NCBI GenBank assembly: GCA_964036045.1
Contig: OZ038382.1
Coordinates: 131,936,556 to 132,000,555, forward strand
DNA: 64,000 bases
Reading direction: 5' to 3'
DNA from: Eutreptiella sp. 'Long Island Sound 2002'
Lineage: Eukaryota; Euglenozoa; Euglenophyceae; Eutreptiales; Eutreptiaceae
Below are positions 14,465 to 24,660 of the stretch, piece after piece (position 1 is the first letter of the stretch; every line of letters starts with the position of its first letter). Position numbers and translations under genes: made by a program. A model generated the notes under the pieces. The model was not told the origin of the DNA and did no database searches. It saw nothing but the letters and a program-made list of their open reading frames with translations.

Positions 14465-14665
14465 AGGGGGGTGCACCAGCTCAGTGGAATATTTATCCAG
14501 AGGGGGGGTGTGAACCACCTCAGTGGAATATTTATCCACATGGGGGGGGGGGGTACACCACTCCAGTGGAATATTTATCTAGAGGGGGAGGTACACCACC
14601 TCAATGGAATATTGATCCACAGGGGGGGGGGGGGTACACCACCTCAGTGGAATATTTTTCCCCGC
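14465..14665. repeat. Tandem repeat of about 40-45 bp, 5 degenerate copies
   Basis: Five copies of a unit reading CACCTCAGTGGAATATTTATCC followed by CA and a run of 7-13 G. Unit length varies mainly through the G run. It follows the 52-bp array without a gap and again combines an AT core (AATATTTATCC) with a G homopolymer. Confidence 0.88.
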
Positions 14666-14929
14666 CTCCTATTTTCCCCAATGCCCCATTTTCCACCCTG
14701 TTTTTTCTTTTTGGGGGGGGGTCTTCCCTGTGTTGCATGGACTCCCATTCTTCCCAACTTTCAATTTTAATGATGGTTTTTTTTATGGTGGGTGGCTGTG
14801 TTGGGGGGGGGAGAGTGCCAGACTTTTTCTTGTCCCTTTGTGACAGGAAGGAAGGAAGGGAGGGGGCGGGTTCCACACTTTTATCAGACTTTTCCTGAGA
14901 TGTGTTCTGTTTTATGTCCTTGACACGAG
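14666..14929. other. Spacer with long G and T runs, no gene seen
   Basis: Unique, homopolymer-rich sequence between the repeat cluster and the first coding segment. It contains TTTTTTCTTTTTGGGGGGGG-like runs and a GAAGGAAGGAAGGGAGG stretch. Open frames here are low-complexity and have no support. Confidence 0.6.
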
Positions 14930-15292
14930 ATGCCAAATCAGACTTCAGACTTCAGACTTTATACACATAGCTGGCTTGCATACGTCAAGGAGGACCCCAC
15001 ATGGCAAGCGGTTGTGGGGCTGCGAAAATTGGTGCGCACTTTGTACTCGCCAATTCTGGTTGTGCCACGCCCTTCGTGCCGACCTTTTGTTGCTGCGTTT
15101 TGGGAGCACTGCTGCGGGGAGTCGGGGTCGCACTATTTGTTGTTCCTCGCAGAGGATTGTGATACAATGCTTGAGAGTGCGGATGCATGCAGGGTGGGAT
15201 TGGCTGTCGTTTCGGGGGACGTTGTGGAGAGCACCAATTGCATTTTGAAGAAGGGGTACAATGCGCATATCCGGGGTGTGGGGTGCGAGTAA
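14930..15292 (+). CDS. Coding fragment, unknown protein (possible transposon-derived exon)
   Basis: A 120-codon open stretch whose composition is far more protein-like than its surroundings: WLAYVKEDPTWQAVVGLRKL, then FVAAFWEHCCGESGSHYLLF, then DVVESTNCILKKGYNAHIRG before a stop. The last motif, an acidic ES-x-N-x2-LK-x-GYN-x-H-x-RG, is the kind of helix seen near the end of some transposase-like proteins, but I do not recognise a family. No convincing start codon is visible (the segment opens just downstream of a TCAGACT triplicate), so it is probably an internal or last exon. Next coding matter on the same strand starts about 70 bp downstream. Function unknown. Confidence 0.45.
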   Translation: MPNQTSDFRLYTHSWLAYVKEDPTWQAVVGLRKLVRTLYSPILVVPRPSCRPFVAAFWEHCCGESGSHYLLFLAEDCDTMLESADACRVGLAVVSGDVVESTNCILKKGYNAHIRGVGCE

Positions 15293-15359
15293 GAGTGCAG
15301 TGGAACGGGAAGCAATGGTCGTCTAGCATGTTTGGGAATGGTGGTTTCTAACCTTTGAC

Positions 15360-17241
15360 GTGCCGTTTTTGCACTATAGCATCCCACACACCGCGGCGTG
15401 CACGGCGGCTTCACTTCTGAGCACCACCCTCCAAGCACCCTCCACCCAAGCTCCCTCTGTGACCCAGCTTTGTTACTCTTCGCCCATCCGAGCTAAGGAA
15501 GCTGCCGGAGGAGAGTCAAAAGGCGACCCTCGCCCCGGTGGTATGCTGTCTTTCTGCTGTTGTTCGCGTTCATATTGCGTTCATAATTCGGCGGTCATAA
15601 AACGGAAACTCCCGTCATACGTAAATTATGAACTGATTTATGAACTGATGAATTATGAATCGGTTTTATGAAGGGGTTATGAACAGTTTCCCCCACCTCC
15701 ACAGGAGCAGCGGCTGGCAGTTCAAGCTCCAGCTCAAGCTCAAGCTCAAGCTGGAGCTCCACCCCCACCACCACCTCAAGCACCTCCGCCCCCTCAAGCC
15801 CACTCCTCCAGGGGACCCCCCGCCGCTCACCCCGCCTCCCCACCCGCCGGCGACTCCTCGAGTGAGGAGTCCTCGGACTAGTCGGAGCAGGAGAGGGAGA
15901 GGAGGAAGAAGGCGAAGAAGAACGAGGAGAAGAAGAGGAGAAGTGAGGAGAAGAGGGAGGAAAAGAGGAACAAGAAGGAGGCAGCAAGGGGCGGGGGTGA
16001 AAGAAGAGGAACCTGCGGAAGACATCGAGGAGGTGAAGGCCGAGACGGAGGACGTGGCGGTGGAGGACACAGGGGGTGGGAGGGGGGCAGGGGGTTTTGG
16101 TTGTGACTCCCTGGTTGAGGGGTGAGGCTAGCCGTGCAAGGGGCCTGAGCCACGCCAACCAGCGCAATATGCTAACCCTCCCATGGGTGCAGGGAGCACT
16201 GGACAGTGGGTACTCCCCCAATGCCCCCCTTTGTTCAAGCTCCGAGGTGACGTACATCACCCTGCGTTGGGCATTTCGCCGCCTTTTGCGGCACCATATC
16301 CTCAACAAGGGTGCGGGGGGGGGGGGGGGTGGGGGGGCTGGCGGCACAAAGGGGGGGCATGGACATGGAAACCCTTGCCGGGAAAACCCTTGTCCCCCAT
16401 CCTGGAACCAATTGGTGCCGGGGATTTGAAGCGAGCCACAGCTTTTACGGGCCCACGGGGGGCCTCGATGCGGGGGTCCCATTGGGAACTGTGCTTCCTC
16501 CAGTGGGAGGAAAAGGGTTGGGTGCAGCTGCAGCGCTCCGCGCGCTAGTGTGAGTGCCTCCCCCAATGTAAATGCATTTTGGAGGGGGTGTATGACCCTG
16601 GGCAGGAGGCCTCGTACGAGGCGGCCATTGAGGGCCTCACCATCACCACCACCAAGCCCCTTGGCCAGGCAGCCCGGGCCACAAGCAGCACCATGGCCCC
16701 TACGGGCGCCCCCCAGGGCAACCCTCTCAGCGTAGCTGCGCATTTCGGGACCGCCCTGGGCGCCATCCGCACTATCGGACCACAGCCGGATTTTGAGGTA
16801 TGTGCGTTCATAATTCGTTTATAACTTGTTCATAAGTCGCCGTTCATAATTCAGCGACGCTGCGTTGCCCGTTTATGAACCATGCACGTGTTTTATGAAC
16901 CCGTTTAATGAACGATTTTATGAACCGCACTTTCACACGTCATGGGTGTGGAAGTGGACGTGGCGGACGTGCGGCAGGTTCGCATCCGCTACCAGCTGGG
17001 CACCGCCCAGTTCGGCATCGCCGTGTTCGCCCTGTACCAGCTTCTCCTCCTCAACCAGCAACAGTGGTGCTCTATCCCGTCCGGGCAGCGGGAGTGGGAA
17101 CGGTCCCGCCGCCTAACGGACACTTGGGCGGCGAATACGCCGTGCTGGGCTAACCTGGATGAGTTGGGGTGGGAGGGTTGTGCTGACGAGGAGATCTCAC
17201 ATGGTGCTGGGACGCACAGCATAGAAGGTAAAAAATGGTAG
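15360..17241 (+). CDS. Multi-exon gene (broken), proline/serine-rich then basic-acidic protein
   Basis: Exon material is interrupted by plausible introns. The first exon ends at a GTATGC donor (15,541); the next begins after CCCCACCTCCACAG (15,702) with an alanine/glutamine repeat (QAPAQAQAQAG), a proline stretch, SSSEESSD, an in-frame TAG (15,879) and then SEQERERRKKAKKNEEKKRR. A frame change at a G run (about 15,990) leads into VKEEEPAEDIEEVKAE. Further exon-like pieces are 16,606-16,797 (EASYEAAIEGLTITTTKPLG, ending PQPDFE at a GTATGTGCG donor) and about 16,960-17,227 (VRIRYQLGTAQFGIAVFALY), then GAAG|GTAAAAAATGG. A nuclear, chromatin-type protein is the natural guess from the serine/acidic/basic tracts, but no domain is recognised. 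The TAG and frame changes make a pseudogene likely, unless they are assembly errors. Confidence 0.5.
15541..15701 (+). other. Candidate intron with TTCATAA/TTATGAA repeats
   Basis: Bounded by GTATGC and CCACCTCCACAG, 161 nt. Its interior is built of TTCATAAT and TTATGAA(C) words on both strands, for example GCGTTCATAATTCG and GGTTTTATGAAGGGG, so it can fold back on itself. The same words fill the intron at 16,798. Confidence 0.6.
16798..16955 (+). other. Candidate intron with GTTCATAA/TTATGAAC repeats
   Basis: Starts GTATGTGCG directly after the exon ending in TTTTGAG. The interior alternates GTTCATAATTCG, GTTCATAAG, GTTTATGAACC and TTTTATGAACC. The exact acceptor is uncertain (candidates near 16,955-16,980). 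It shares its repeat word with the intron at 15,541 and with no other part of the window. Confidence 0.55.
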
Positions 17242-17315
17242 GAAAATGCTGAGCATATTGCTCAGGATATTTGGGGATGCTCAGCATTCATGCTCAGCAA
17301 ATGGGACTCATATTG
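17227..17315 (+). other. Intron-like segment with TGCTGAGCA palindromes
   Basis: Begins with GTAAAAAATGG after a coding segment and contains ATGCTGAGCAT, TTGCTCAGG, GATGCTCAGCATTC and ATGCTCAGCAAAT within 70 bp. These are alternating orientations of one TGCTGAGCA word. A related ATGCTCAG/GCTGAGCAT pair appears at 17,590-17,672. Confidence 0.5.
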
Positions 17316-17343
17316 CGGGGTTGATCTCGGAAGTCCCAGCCAA

Positions 17344-17482
17344 AATTTCTTCCGAGCTCCCCCGGCACGGTCGGCTGGGAAGCCCATGGAACATTCCTAC
17401 CGATATCGGTTGCGTTTTGGGACCCGATCTGGCTGCCAAAACTTCCGAGCATCTTTCCGAGGGATTTCAAAAACTTCCAGGC
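17344..17482 (+). repeat. Dispersed repeat, left copy flanking the 17.6-26.2 kb gene block
   Basis: Carries TTCTTCCGAGCTCCCCCGGC, the palindrome ACCGATATCGGT, GACCCGATCTGGCTGCCAAA and AACTTCCGAGCATCTTTCC. Two more copies lie at 26,671 and 26,827 in the same orientation. Compared with those, this copy lacks about 24 bp between CCAAAA and TTTCTTCC. Confidence 0.9.
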
Positions 17483-17626
17483 GTTTTTCCATCGGTTTTT
17501 TGTACAATGACCTACACCGTTCTTGGTTCCCAAATCCCACACCTCAGCAAAGAAACACACAAAAAGACAAGCATGACCGTTCACTTACGCTTGAAATGTG
17601 AATGCTCAGTGCCTTGCCTGTTCATT

Positions 17627-17866
17627 TCAGCTTGAACTGTGAATGCTGTACTCTCCTTCGCTGAGCATCTGCACAGGACAGCCATCGCTTGACATGGCAT
17701 CCACATCCACCACCACACGGCGATACTTCTTGGGTTGAGGTTGGGGTTCAGGGTTGTCACTGGATGATGAGGAAGAATCTGAGGCACTTACTGTGGAGGC
17801 ACCAGATAGGTGCACAGCATCATCATCCGAATCATTATCCTCAGGACTGCTACTGCTCCCACTATC

Positions 17867-17910
<44 letters not shown>

Positions 17911-19516
17911 TACTGTTTCTGCTGCTACTGCCACTGCCACGAGGGCACACAAGTTGCTGCTCAATGTCGCTATCAACAATGGGTACACGCGCCAACTTCG
18001 TACGTCTCATGGGTTGAACACGCTGCTGCTCGTTCAAACCCGTAGGACCTTGAAATGAAGCAGCACTGTCCTCGCCCTCCGAAGGGGGTACAATATCAAC
18101 TGTCGCAGGGTTAGAAACTCGGCTTTGAGGGATGGGCCCCACACGTCCCTTACCCTTTCCCTTGTCCTTCAGCGCCTTACGGCGTGCAGCACAGGACTTA
18201 AATGTGGCACGGCTCTTCAAACCCAGTTTGGGCCACTTGCAGACAGCTTCCCTGTCCAGTGGTACCCATTGACGGACACCACGCTTTGAGCCACAGGTCC
18301 CACACACACATACCACATCACTCTCGGGATTTGCACCTGGAAAGGCGCATTTCACCGAACGGGTGTCTGGGTGCATATATAGGGAGCAACCACCTCCATC
18401 CTGGAAATGCAGCAAATGCTCTAAGAGGCGTTGGAAGACCACATGCCACACGGCATTGGCAGCAACCATGCACGCCTCCATAACAACGTTTCGTTGCACG
18501 GGCGCCCCAATTTTGGCACAGGGGATCTTCTTTTTTTTCTGCACGAACTTCTGATACAGCTCATGCTTCAAACTTTCACTAATACTGGCATCTTGCCTGG
18601 TACTAGTGACGGGGGCATATCTCTTGGCCACCCTCAGATCCCGCTCGCCAGCCTCATCGGAATACAGCATGGGTGTCCGTGGATTAAACCATGTGTGGGA
18701 CCACCCATGCATATATAAGGTTGCACTGCAACCTTCTTCAACAAACTCGGGGATGATGTGCACAATATATGTGTACAACATCCCCATAGCTTGCCATGTG
18801 ACAGTTGCCAGGTTATTACAACCATAGCATAGATGCACCATGTGGCAAAATGCCACCACCAAGGAATGGAAAGGCAGGCAGAGCACCATACCCCCTGCTA
18901 GTCTGCCCATGACTGTGCGGGCCTCGCGACCTGTGAGGCTAATGCCTGCCTGGAGTCTACCTCGTACGTGACGCATGTGCTGCCTGCTATCAGGTGGCAA
19001 AGATCCAGGATCATACCTCCTTGCCACATGTGCTATGACCTGGAGTAGCTCATGGTTGTAGGGCGCTGGTAGTGTTCGACCTATGACAGCCAGGATCCTG
19101 GAGGCTGCTCCTTTGGTGTTGTGCAATACAGGTTGCACAATATATACCTCTTCCAGGTTAGAAACCCACTGAAACTTATGGGACCCACGCACACCATTGA
19201 GACATCCCCCTTTGTGCAAAAAGAGTTCTCCCGCCCCATCCTTATTCACCCAGGGACACGCCACACAGCCCTTTTGCAGGCACTCAGACCACAAATGGTG
19301 GTGATCGGCAGTGATTGCCCCGAGCCTTATCTGCAGGGTGGTGTTGTACACTGCACCAGCATACTTCATACGTTGCTTAAATTTACAAGAAGGCAGGGCT
19401 TGTAAGGCCTCTGCACGTTTGGGTAGCCACTGGCAATCACTGACCTTGGGAAGCTCTTGCCAGGTCAACATGTCTGTGCACCTAGGCACATTGCCAGACA
19501 TTGGAAACCAGTGTCC
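17627..19516 (-). CDS. Long terminal exon, unknown serine-rich nuclear-type protein (about 629 codons)
   Basis: An uninterrupted reading frame with no homopolymer frameshift, ending in TGA. It can be extended five codons upstream of its first ATG (19,501) to a good 3' splice site (TTGATTTTCAG at 19,517), so it is probably a last exon, not an intact gene start. The first 430 residues look globular, with many Trp/His/Cys, a CVCGTCGSKRGVRQW zinc-knuckle-like turn near residue 400, and a KKKKIPCAKIG basic patch. The C-terminal third is low complexity: KALKDKGKGKGR, a serine tract of more than 20 with SDSGSSSSPEDNDSDDD, PQPQPKKYRR (possible nuclear localisation signal) and an acidic end. The serine tract is encoded by a CTG/GCT repeat (17,866-17,907 on the plus strand). 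No known family recognised. Confidence 0.7.
17866..17907 (+). repeat. CTG trinucleotide repeat within the serine-rich exon
   Basis: About a dozen perfect CTG units, reading AGC (serine) codons on the coding minus strand. It is flanked by interrupted serine codons, so length variation here would change only the serine tract. Confidence 0.9.
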
Positions 19517-19527
19517 CTGAAAATCAA

Positions 19528-20129
19528 TTATACTGATTTTGTGTTAATATTTGGACGGCCCCGGGGCTGGTAACCGTCTGCGTAGAGGCCTAAGGTCAGG
19601 GTGGCATGGGGTGGTGGGGGTTTCTGCCGGCCTTGGGCAGCCAATGAGCCACACTTCTGTAGAAGTAGGTGGCACAGCTGTGGTAACAACTTCCTGTTGT
19701 CCAGGGAGTAGTCCACTGCAGGAAGATGCAGCTCCTCCTGTTGCCTTAAAGCAACCATTGACCAACCAACCCCTGGTTGGAGATAGTCTAAGGTGGGCAA
19801 AACAGCGGCTGGCACCACATGCTCATGGCGAAGGCGAAGTGCAGCAGCCTGGCACTCTGGTGCTTGGGTGACTGATGTGGCCTGTGTGGTAGGCAAAGGG
19901 CCAAGGGACCTACGCACAACTGTGAAGGTGCCACTTGGGGGGCGCTGTAGCTGGTCTAGGTCCTTGCCCTGCAAGGGGGTGGCCGTGGGGAAGTTCATGG
20001 CAAAGGCTGACACCATGAATTGATCAGCTGGATTGGGGCATATGCTGGCAAATGCCTCCAGCTTGGAGATCTCCCCCTTCACCCATATAGCATGGTTGTT
20101 CACAACAAATTCATGGTGACACATGGTGC
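19528..20129 (-). CDS. Internal exon upstream of the serine-rich exon
   Basis: Opens at a strong acceptor: CTTCTGTTTCCCAG, then GCACCATGTGTCACC, with intron end at 20,130. The frame runs about 198 codons (HHEFVVNNHAIWVKGEISKL, ADQFMVSAFAMNFPTATPLQ, ELHLPAVDYSLDNRKLLPQL) to a TAA at 19,528. Its phase matches the donor A|GTGAGT at 23,011: one base from the upstream exon plus GC gives a codon in frame with this ORF, which argues that the 2.9-kb minisatellite-filled stretch is a real intron. How it joins the next exon (19,516) is unresolved: no donor in the last 60 nt gives the right phase. Protein family not recognised; the AMNFP/LQRPPSG style is unlike the retroelement proteins. Confidence 0.65.
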
Positions 20130-20149
20130 CTGGGAAACAGAAGATTGCA

Positions 20150-22680
20150 GTAGGCCACTGTTTTGGTTGGTTTCAAAGGAACCATGTATGGAAAGCCCCA
20201 ACCAATACCTTTCACCGGAGCCTTTTTTTGCCAGGATTGCTCCAACCAGTTTCGAGATCCAAGGGTCCAAAGTGTGCTCGACTATCCGCCCCCTCCCTCT
20301 GCGCCACTGTTTTGGTTGGTTTCAAGGAAACCATGTATGGAAAGCCCCAACCAGTACCTTTCACGAGAACCTTCTTTTGCCAGGATTGCTCCAACCAGTT
20401 TCGAGATCCAAGGGTCCAAAGTGTGCTCGACTATCCGCCCCCTCACTGTGCGCCACTGTTTTGGTACGTTTTACGGAAACCATGTATCGAAAGCCCCAAC
20501 CAGTACCTTTCACCAGAAACCTTCTTTTGCCAGGATTGCTCCATCCAGTTTCGAGATCCAAGGGTCCAAAGTGTGCTCGACTATCCGCCCCCTCACTCTG
20601 CGCCACTGTTTTGGTTGGTTTCAAGGAAACCATGTATGGAAAGCCCCAACCAGTACCTTTCACCGGAACCTTCATTTGCCAGGATTGCTCCAACCAATTT
20701 CAAGATCCAAGGGTCCAAAGTGTGCTCGACTATCCGCCCCCTCACTCTGCGCCACTGTTGTGGTTGGTTGCAAGGAAACCATGTATGGAAAGCCCCAGCC
20801 AGTACCTTTCACCAGAACCTTCTTTTGCCAGGATTGCGCCAACCAGTTTCGAGATCCAACGGTCCAAAGTGTGCTCGACTATCCGCCCCCTCCCTTGCGC
20901 CACTGTTTTGGTTGGTTTCAAGGAAACCATGTATGGAAAGCCCCAACCAGTACCTTTCACCAGAACCTTTTTTTGCCAGGATTGCTCCAACCTGTTTCGA
21001 GATGCAAGGGTCCAAAGTGTGCTCGACTATCCGCCCCCTCCCTCTGCACCACTGTTTTGGTTGGTTTCAAGGAAACCATGTATGGAAAGCCCCAACCAGT
21101 ACCTTTCACCAGAACCTTCTTTTGCCACGATTGCTCCAACCAGTTTCGAGATCCAAGGGTCCAAAGTGTGCTCCACTATCCGCCCCCTCCCTCTGCGCCA
21201 CTGTTTTGGTTGGTTTCAAGGAAACCATGTATGGAAAGCCCCAACCAGTACCTTTCACCAGAACCTTTTTTTGCCAGGATTGCTCCAACCAGTTTCGAGA
21301 TCCAAGGGTCCAAAGTGTGCTCGACTATCCGCCCCCTCCCTCTGCGCCACTGTTTTGGTTGGTTTCAAGGAAACCATGTATGGAAAGCCCCAACCAGTAC
21401 CTTTCACGAGAACCTTCTTTTGCCAGGATTGCTCCAACCAGTTTCGAGATCCAAGGGTCCAAAGTGTGCTCGACTATCCGCCCCCTCACTGTGCGCCACT
21501 GTTTTGGTACGTTTTACGGAAACCATGTATCGAAAGCCCCAACCAGTACCTTTCACCAGAAACCTTCTTTTGCCAGGATTGCTCCATCCAGTTTCGAGAT
21601 CCAAGGGTCCAAAGTGTGCTCGACTATCCGCCCCCTCACTCTGCGCCACTGTTTTGGTTGGTTTCAAGGAAACCATGTATGGAAAGCCCCAACCAGTACC
21701 TTTCACCGGAACCTTCATTTGCCAGGATTGCTCCAACCAATTTCAAGATCCAAGGGTCCAAAGTGTGCTCGACTATCCGCCCCCTCACTCTGCGCCACTG
21801 TTGTGGTTGGTTGCAAGGAAACCATGTATGGAAAGCCCCAGCCAGTACCTTTCACCAGAACCTTCTTTTGCCAGGATTGCGCCAACCAGTTTCGAGATCC
21901 AACGGTCCAAAGTGTGCTCGACTATCCGCCCCCTCCCTTGCGCCACTGTTTTGGTTGGTTTCAAGGAAACCATGTATGGAAAGCCCCAACCAGTACCTTT
22001 CACCAGAACCTTTTTTTGCCAGGATTGCTCCAACCTGTTTCGAGATGCAAGGGTCCAAAGTGTGCTCGACTATCCGCCCCCTCCCTCTGCACCACTGTTT
22101 TGGTTGGTTTCAAGGAAACCATGTATGGAAAGCCCCAACCAGTACCTTTCACCAGAACCTTCTTTTGCCACGATTGCTCCAACCAGTTTCGAGATCCAAG
22201 GGTCCAAAGTGTGCTCCACTATCCGCCCCCTCCCTCTGCGCCACTGTTTTGGTTGGTTTCAAGGAAACCATGTATGGAAAGCCCCAACCAGTACCTTTCA
22301 CCAGAACCTTTTTTTGCCAGGATTGCTCCAACCAGTTTCGAGATGCAAGGGTCCAAAGTGTGCTCGACTATCCGCCCCCTCCCTCTGCGCCACTGTTTTG
22401 GTTGGTTTCAAGGAAACCATGTATGGAAAGCCCCAACCAGTACCTTTCACGAGAACCTTCTTTTGCCAGGATTGCTCCAACCAGTTTCGGGATCCAAGGG
22501 TCCAAAGTGTGCTCGACTATCCGCCCCCTCACTCTGCGCCACTGTTTTGGTTGGTTTCAAGGAAACCATGTATGGAAGGCCCCAACCAGTACCTTTCACC
22601 AGAACCTTCTTTTGCCAGGATTGCCCCGACCAGTTTCGAGATCTAAGGGTCCAAAGTGTGCTCGACTATCCGCCCCCTGC
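20150..22680 (-). repeat. 149-bp minisatellite, about 17 copies, with 1,043-bp higher-order repeat
   Basis: The unit (minus strand) includes AGGGGGCGGATAGTCGAGCA, TTGGATCTCGAAACTGGTTG and GGTACTGGTTGGGGCTTTCC. Spacing is 149 bp throughout. Seven-unit blocks repeat with the same private variants at an offset of 1,043 bp (7 x 149): for instance segments at 20,361-20,693 and 21,404-21,736, and 20,742-20,990 and 21,785-22,033, translate identically. Other copies lie at 23.8 and 24.66-25.31 kb. Confidence 0.96.
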
Positions 22681-22750
22681 CACAGGCACAACAAGCACAA
22701 GCTGGGCAGTTCATGGCCGACTGGCTGGTGGTGTTGAAAAACACCGTAAA
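22681..22750 (-). repeat. Leader segment shared by two minisatellite introns
   Basis: On the minus strand GGTGTTTTTCAACACCACC, then CAGCTTGTGCTTGTTGTGCC, then TGTGGCAGGGGGCGG run into the first 149-bp unit. An equivalent leader with a small internal difference lies at 23,881-23,955, so the repeat family has a defined left end beyond the tandem unit. Confidence 0.75.
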
Positions 22751-23010
22751 GGTCCACTTCCTCAAGCGTTGCCGAAGAGCTGGAAATTGGAACGTCTCGC
22801 CGAAGTCTGGGGTCGCTGCGGGGGGGCTTGCGCAGGGAGCAATGACCCAAACTGGGGCCTCTGCCGTGGGGGGGGCGGACTGAGAGGCTCGCCGCCCGAG
22901 CAACGAGCCAAACTGCGGGGTGGGGCACGGCCGCTTTGCGGCGGGAGCCATTGGGAGTAGTGAGGAACGGCGGTGCCTGCTATATTGGGTCAATGTCACC
23001 TGATCACTCA
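22751..23010 (-). other. Intron-like spacer, no clear gene
   Basis: GC-rich sequence between the proline-rich exon and the minisatellite leader. Two minus-strand frames stay open here, but neither looks convincingly protein-like and both run into the repeat. Best read as the 5' part of the 2.9-kb intron. Confidence 0.5.
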
Positions 23011-23011
23011 C

Positions 23012-23698
23012 TGGCTCGAGGGGGCGGTGGCCGGCGAGGAACGGGTTGAGGGGGCGGCTTGGGGAGAGGAGGGTGTTTTGGGGTAGCACAGAGCACTTCA
23101 AGCACCACTGCTGCATGCTCCTCGTCCCTGTTGAGGAAATGCCAACGACTAATTCGCATTCCCTCCTGCCACACCCGCAGGCAGTTTTTCTTGGGCTGCT
23201 GAACCGCAAATGCTACATCGCTCGGCGGTTCAGCACCCCATCAACAAAATACTGTACCCCACCCCCGTGGTTGTCCCGGATGAGCTGCAGTGTTTTGGCA
23301 CTGTAGGGCCCGTGAACAGTGGGTTTGGAGGGGGTGGGGGGGTCTTTGGGTGCGTACTTGGGGGGTCGTGGGGGGGATGGCGGTGGCACGGCAGTGCACA
23401 TCAGGGCCTCCTCCAGGGCTTCGAGGGCGACCTGGTATGGGGTTGAGTAGGGTCTGGGCAGAGGACTTGGAGAGGTTGGTGCGCGGCTCGGTGGAGGGGG
23501 AGAGGGGGGCGGTGTGGGCAATGGAGGTTGGGGAGAGGCCAGTTCGCTGAGACACTTCTCAGCGTCAGAGTCCCACGGTGGCGACGCGGGTTGGTCTCCG
23601 AACCGCAGGAGCTCCGGCAAATCTCCCCAGCCGTCCCGGAAGGAAGGGCTGGAGGGAGCAGAAGAGGCCACGCTAAGGGGGCTAGACGACATGGCGAG
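23012..23698 (-). CDS. Proline/serine-rich exon with a short beta-rich segment
   Basis: Starts after a textbook acceptor (GACCCTCTCTTTTCAG, intron end 23,699) as LAMSSSPLSVASSAPSSPSF; an ATG at 23,692 is also available. Then FRDGWGDLPELLRFGDQP, a long proline/serine linker, and VHGPYSAKTLQLIRDNHGGG, VQYFVDGVLNRRAM. At 23,213 the frame meets TAG; the reading that continues as FAVQQPKKNCLRVWQEGMRI, RWHFLNRDEEHAAVVLEVLC and ends at the GTGAGT donor (23,011) is in a different frame, so a frameshift or a small unrecognised intron lies near 23,210. The RDNHGGGVQYFV strand pattern recalls the RDNGQWGIEQG segment of the exon at 35.2 kb. Function unknown. Confidence 0.55.
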
Positions 23699-23980
23699 CT
23701 GAAAAGAGAGGGTCACGGGTGCCAAACGCCTACTTGGTGGGAGAGCGGGGGGGTGGGGGGGGCGGGGGAGCACTCAAGGGTTTGGGCCAGTACCTTTCAC
23801 CAGAACCTTTCTTTGCCAGGATTGCTCCAACCAGTTTCGAGATCTAAGGGTCCAAAGTGTGCTCGACTATCCGCCCCCTGCCGCAGGCACAACAAGCACA
23901 AGCTGGGCAGTTCATGGTACCATTCATGGCAATTCATGGTGGTGTTGAAAAACACCGTTGGGCCCGTGGAGTGGTGGGGG
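23699..23980 (-). other. Candidate intron carrying one 149-bp repeat copy
   Basis: Ends in the strong acceptor CTCTCTTTTCAG. It contains the leader GGTGTTTTTCAACACCACC and a single, partial 149-bp unit (about 23,787-23,880), then unrelated sequence. The donor is uncertain; CCT|GTGTTG near 23,993 would be in phase 0. Confidence 0.5.
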
Positions 23981-23984
23981 CACA

Positions 23985-24526
23985 CTACAACACAGGCGGA
24001 GGGGGTGGAGGGGGTGACGGGGCCCGGGGATATTGCGCCCACTGCTGTAGGAGGGTGGCCAGGGCAGCACGGGAAGCGGCCCTGACAACTGCCAACCGCT
24101 GAGGGGCTGGGATGTCCCTCCAAAGGGCTCGACTGACACCCAAGTGGAGGCTGATGACACCGTGTGGGCTACCACCGAGGTCTAGCACCGATATGTTTCC
24201 CTCCGCACATCTCGCCCGAACGTCGTACATGTCCTGGGCGAAGACGTCCATAGGGAAGGCTGGGATAGGGGCGGGTGGTGCAGGTGGAACCGGGGGGGGG
24301 TGCTGCAGGGGCCGGAGCAGGGGCAGGAACAGGGGCGGATAGGGCAGATGAGGAGGCTATCTCTTCGTCCTCGACCTTGACCTTTGGGTCCTTGGCCTGC
24401 TTCGGCTCCTCCTTGGGCTCTCTCTTGAGCCTGACCCTCTTGCCCGGTCCTTCCGCTACTGCTTCTCTTTCCCGCTTCTTCCCCCCTTCTTCTCCATATG
24501 CGCGCTTGTCTGACATTAACAGAAAC
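23985..24526 (-). CDS. Basic/acidic charged exon (frameshifted), unknown
   Basis: Begins after a candidate acceptor (GTCTGATCGCAG at 24,527), with an ATG at 24,516. Reads MSDKRAYGEEGGKKREREA, GKRVRLKREPKEEPKQAK, KVKVEDEEIASSSALSAPVP, an alanine/proline repeat, and then changes frame at a run of nine G (24,292-24,300) to continue as MDVFAQDMYDVRARCAEG, NISVLDLGGSPHGVISLHL, APQRLAVVRAASRAALATLL, ending in a proline run. The first half is a highly charged, nuclear-localisation-like region; the second is probably a helical domain. One homopolymer indel explains the break and could be an assembly error. Confidence 0.55.
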
Positions 24527-24564
24527 CTGCGATCAGACAATTTGGAGTTGAAATACCAACTACC

Positions 24565-24660
24565 TTGTGTGGTCCGACCCTTCGAAAATTCAATAGTCTT
24601 TGAGCAATGCCCACATCCCCACTGTCTTCTGTGGTTCGACCCTTCGAAAATGCAATACTC
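24565..24660 (-). repeat. Two copies of a roughly 60-bp repeat
   Basis: TGTGGTCCGACCCTTCGAAAAT and TGTGGTTCGACCCTTCGAAA follow one another, each continuing with GCAATA..CTTTGA/CGA..CAATGCC. The pair adjoins the 149-bp array and lies inside the presumed intron upstream of the charged exon. Confidence 0.7.

Larger units (their letters stand above)
20130..23011 (-). other. Candidate 2,882-nt intron filled by a minisatellite
   Basis: Donor GTGAGTGATC directly after a proline-rich exon, acceptor CTTCTGTTTCCCAG. Splicing at these sites keeps phase between the exons at 23,012-23,698 and 19,528-20,129. About 90 percent of the interior is the 149-bp tandem repeat. Confidence 0.6.

Noticed and set aside
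15595-16743. A 382-codon minus-strand open frame
   Set aside because: Antisense to the Pro/Ser- and Lys/Glu-rich plus-strand exons; its proline/serine/leucine composition is the complement of those tracts and it crosses their splice sites.
20020-22960. Three overlapping plus-strand open frames of 827-945 codons
   Set aside because: They are antisense readings of the 149-bp minisatellite. Because 149 is not a multiple of three and the unit lacks plus-strand stops, all three frames stay open at once; there is no independent evidence of coding.
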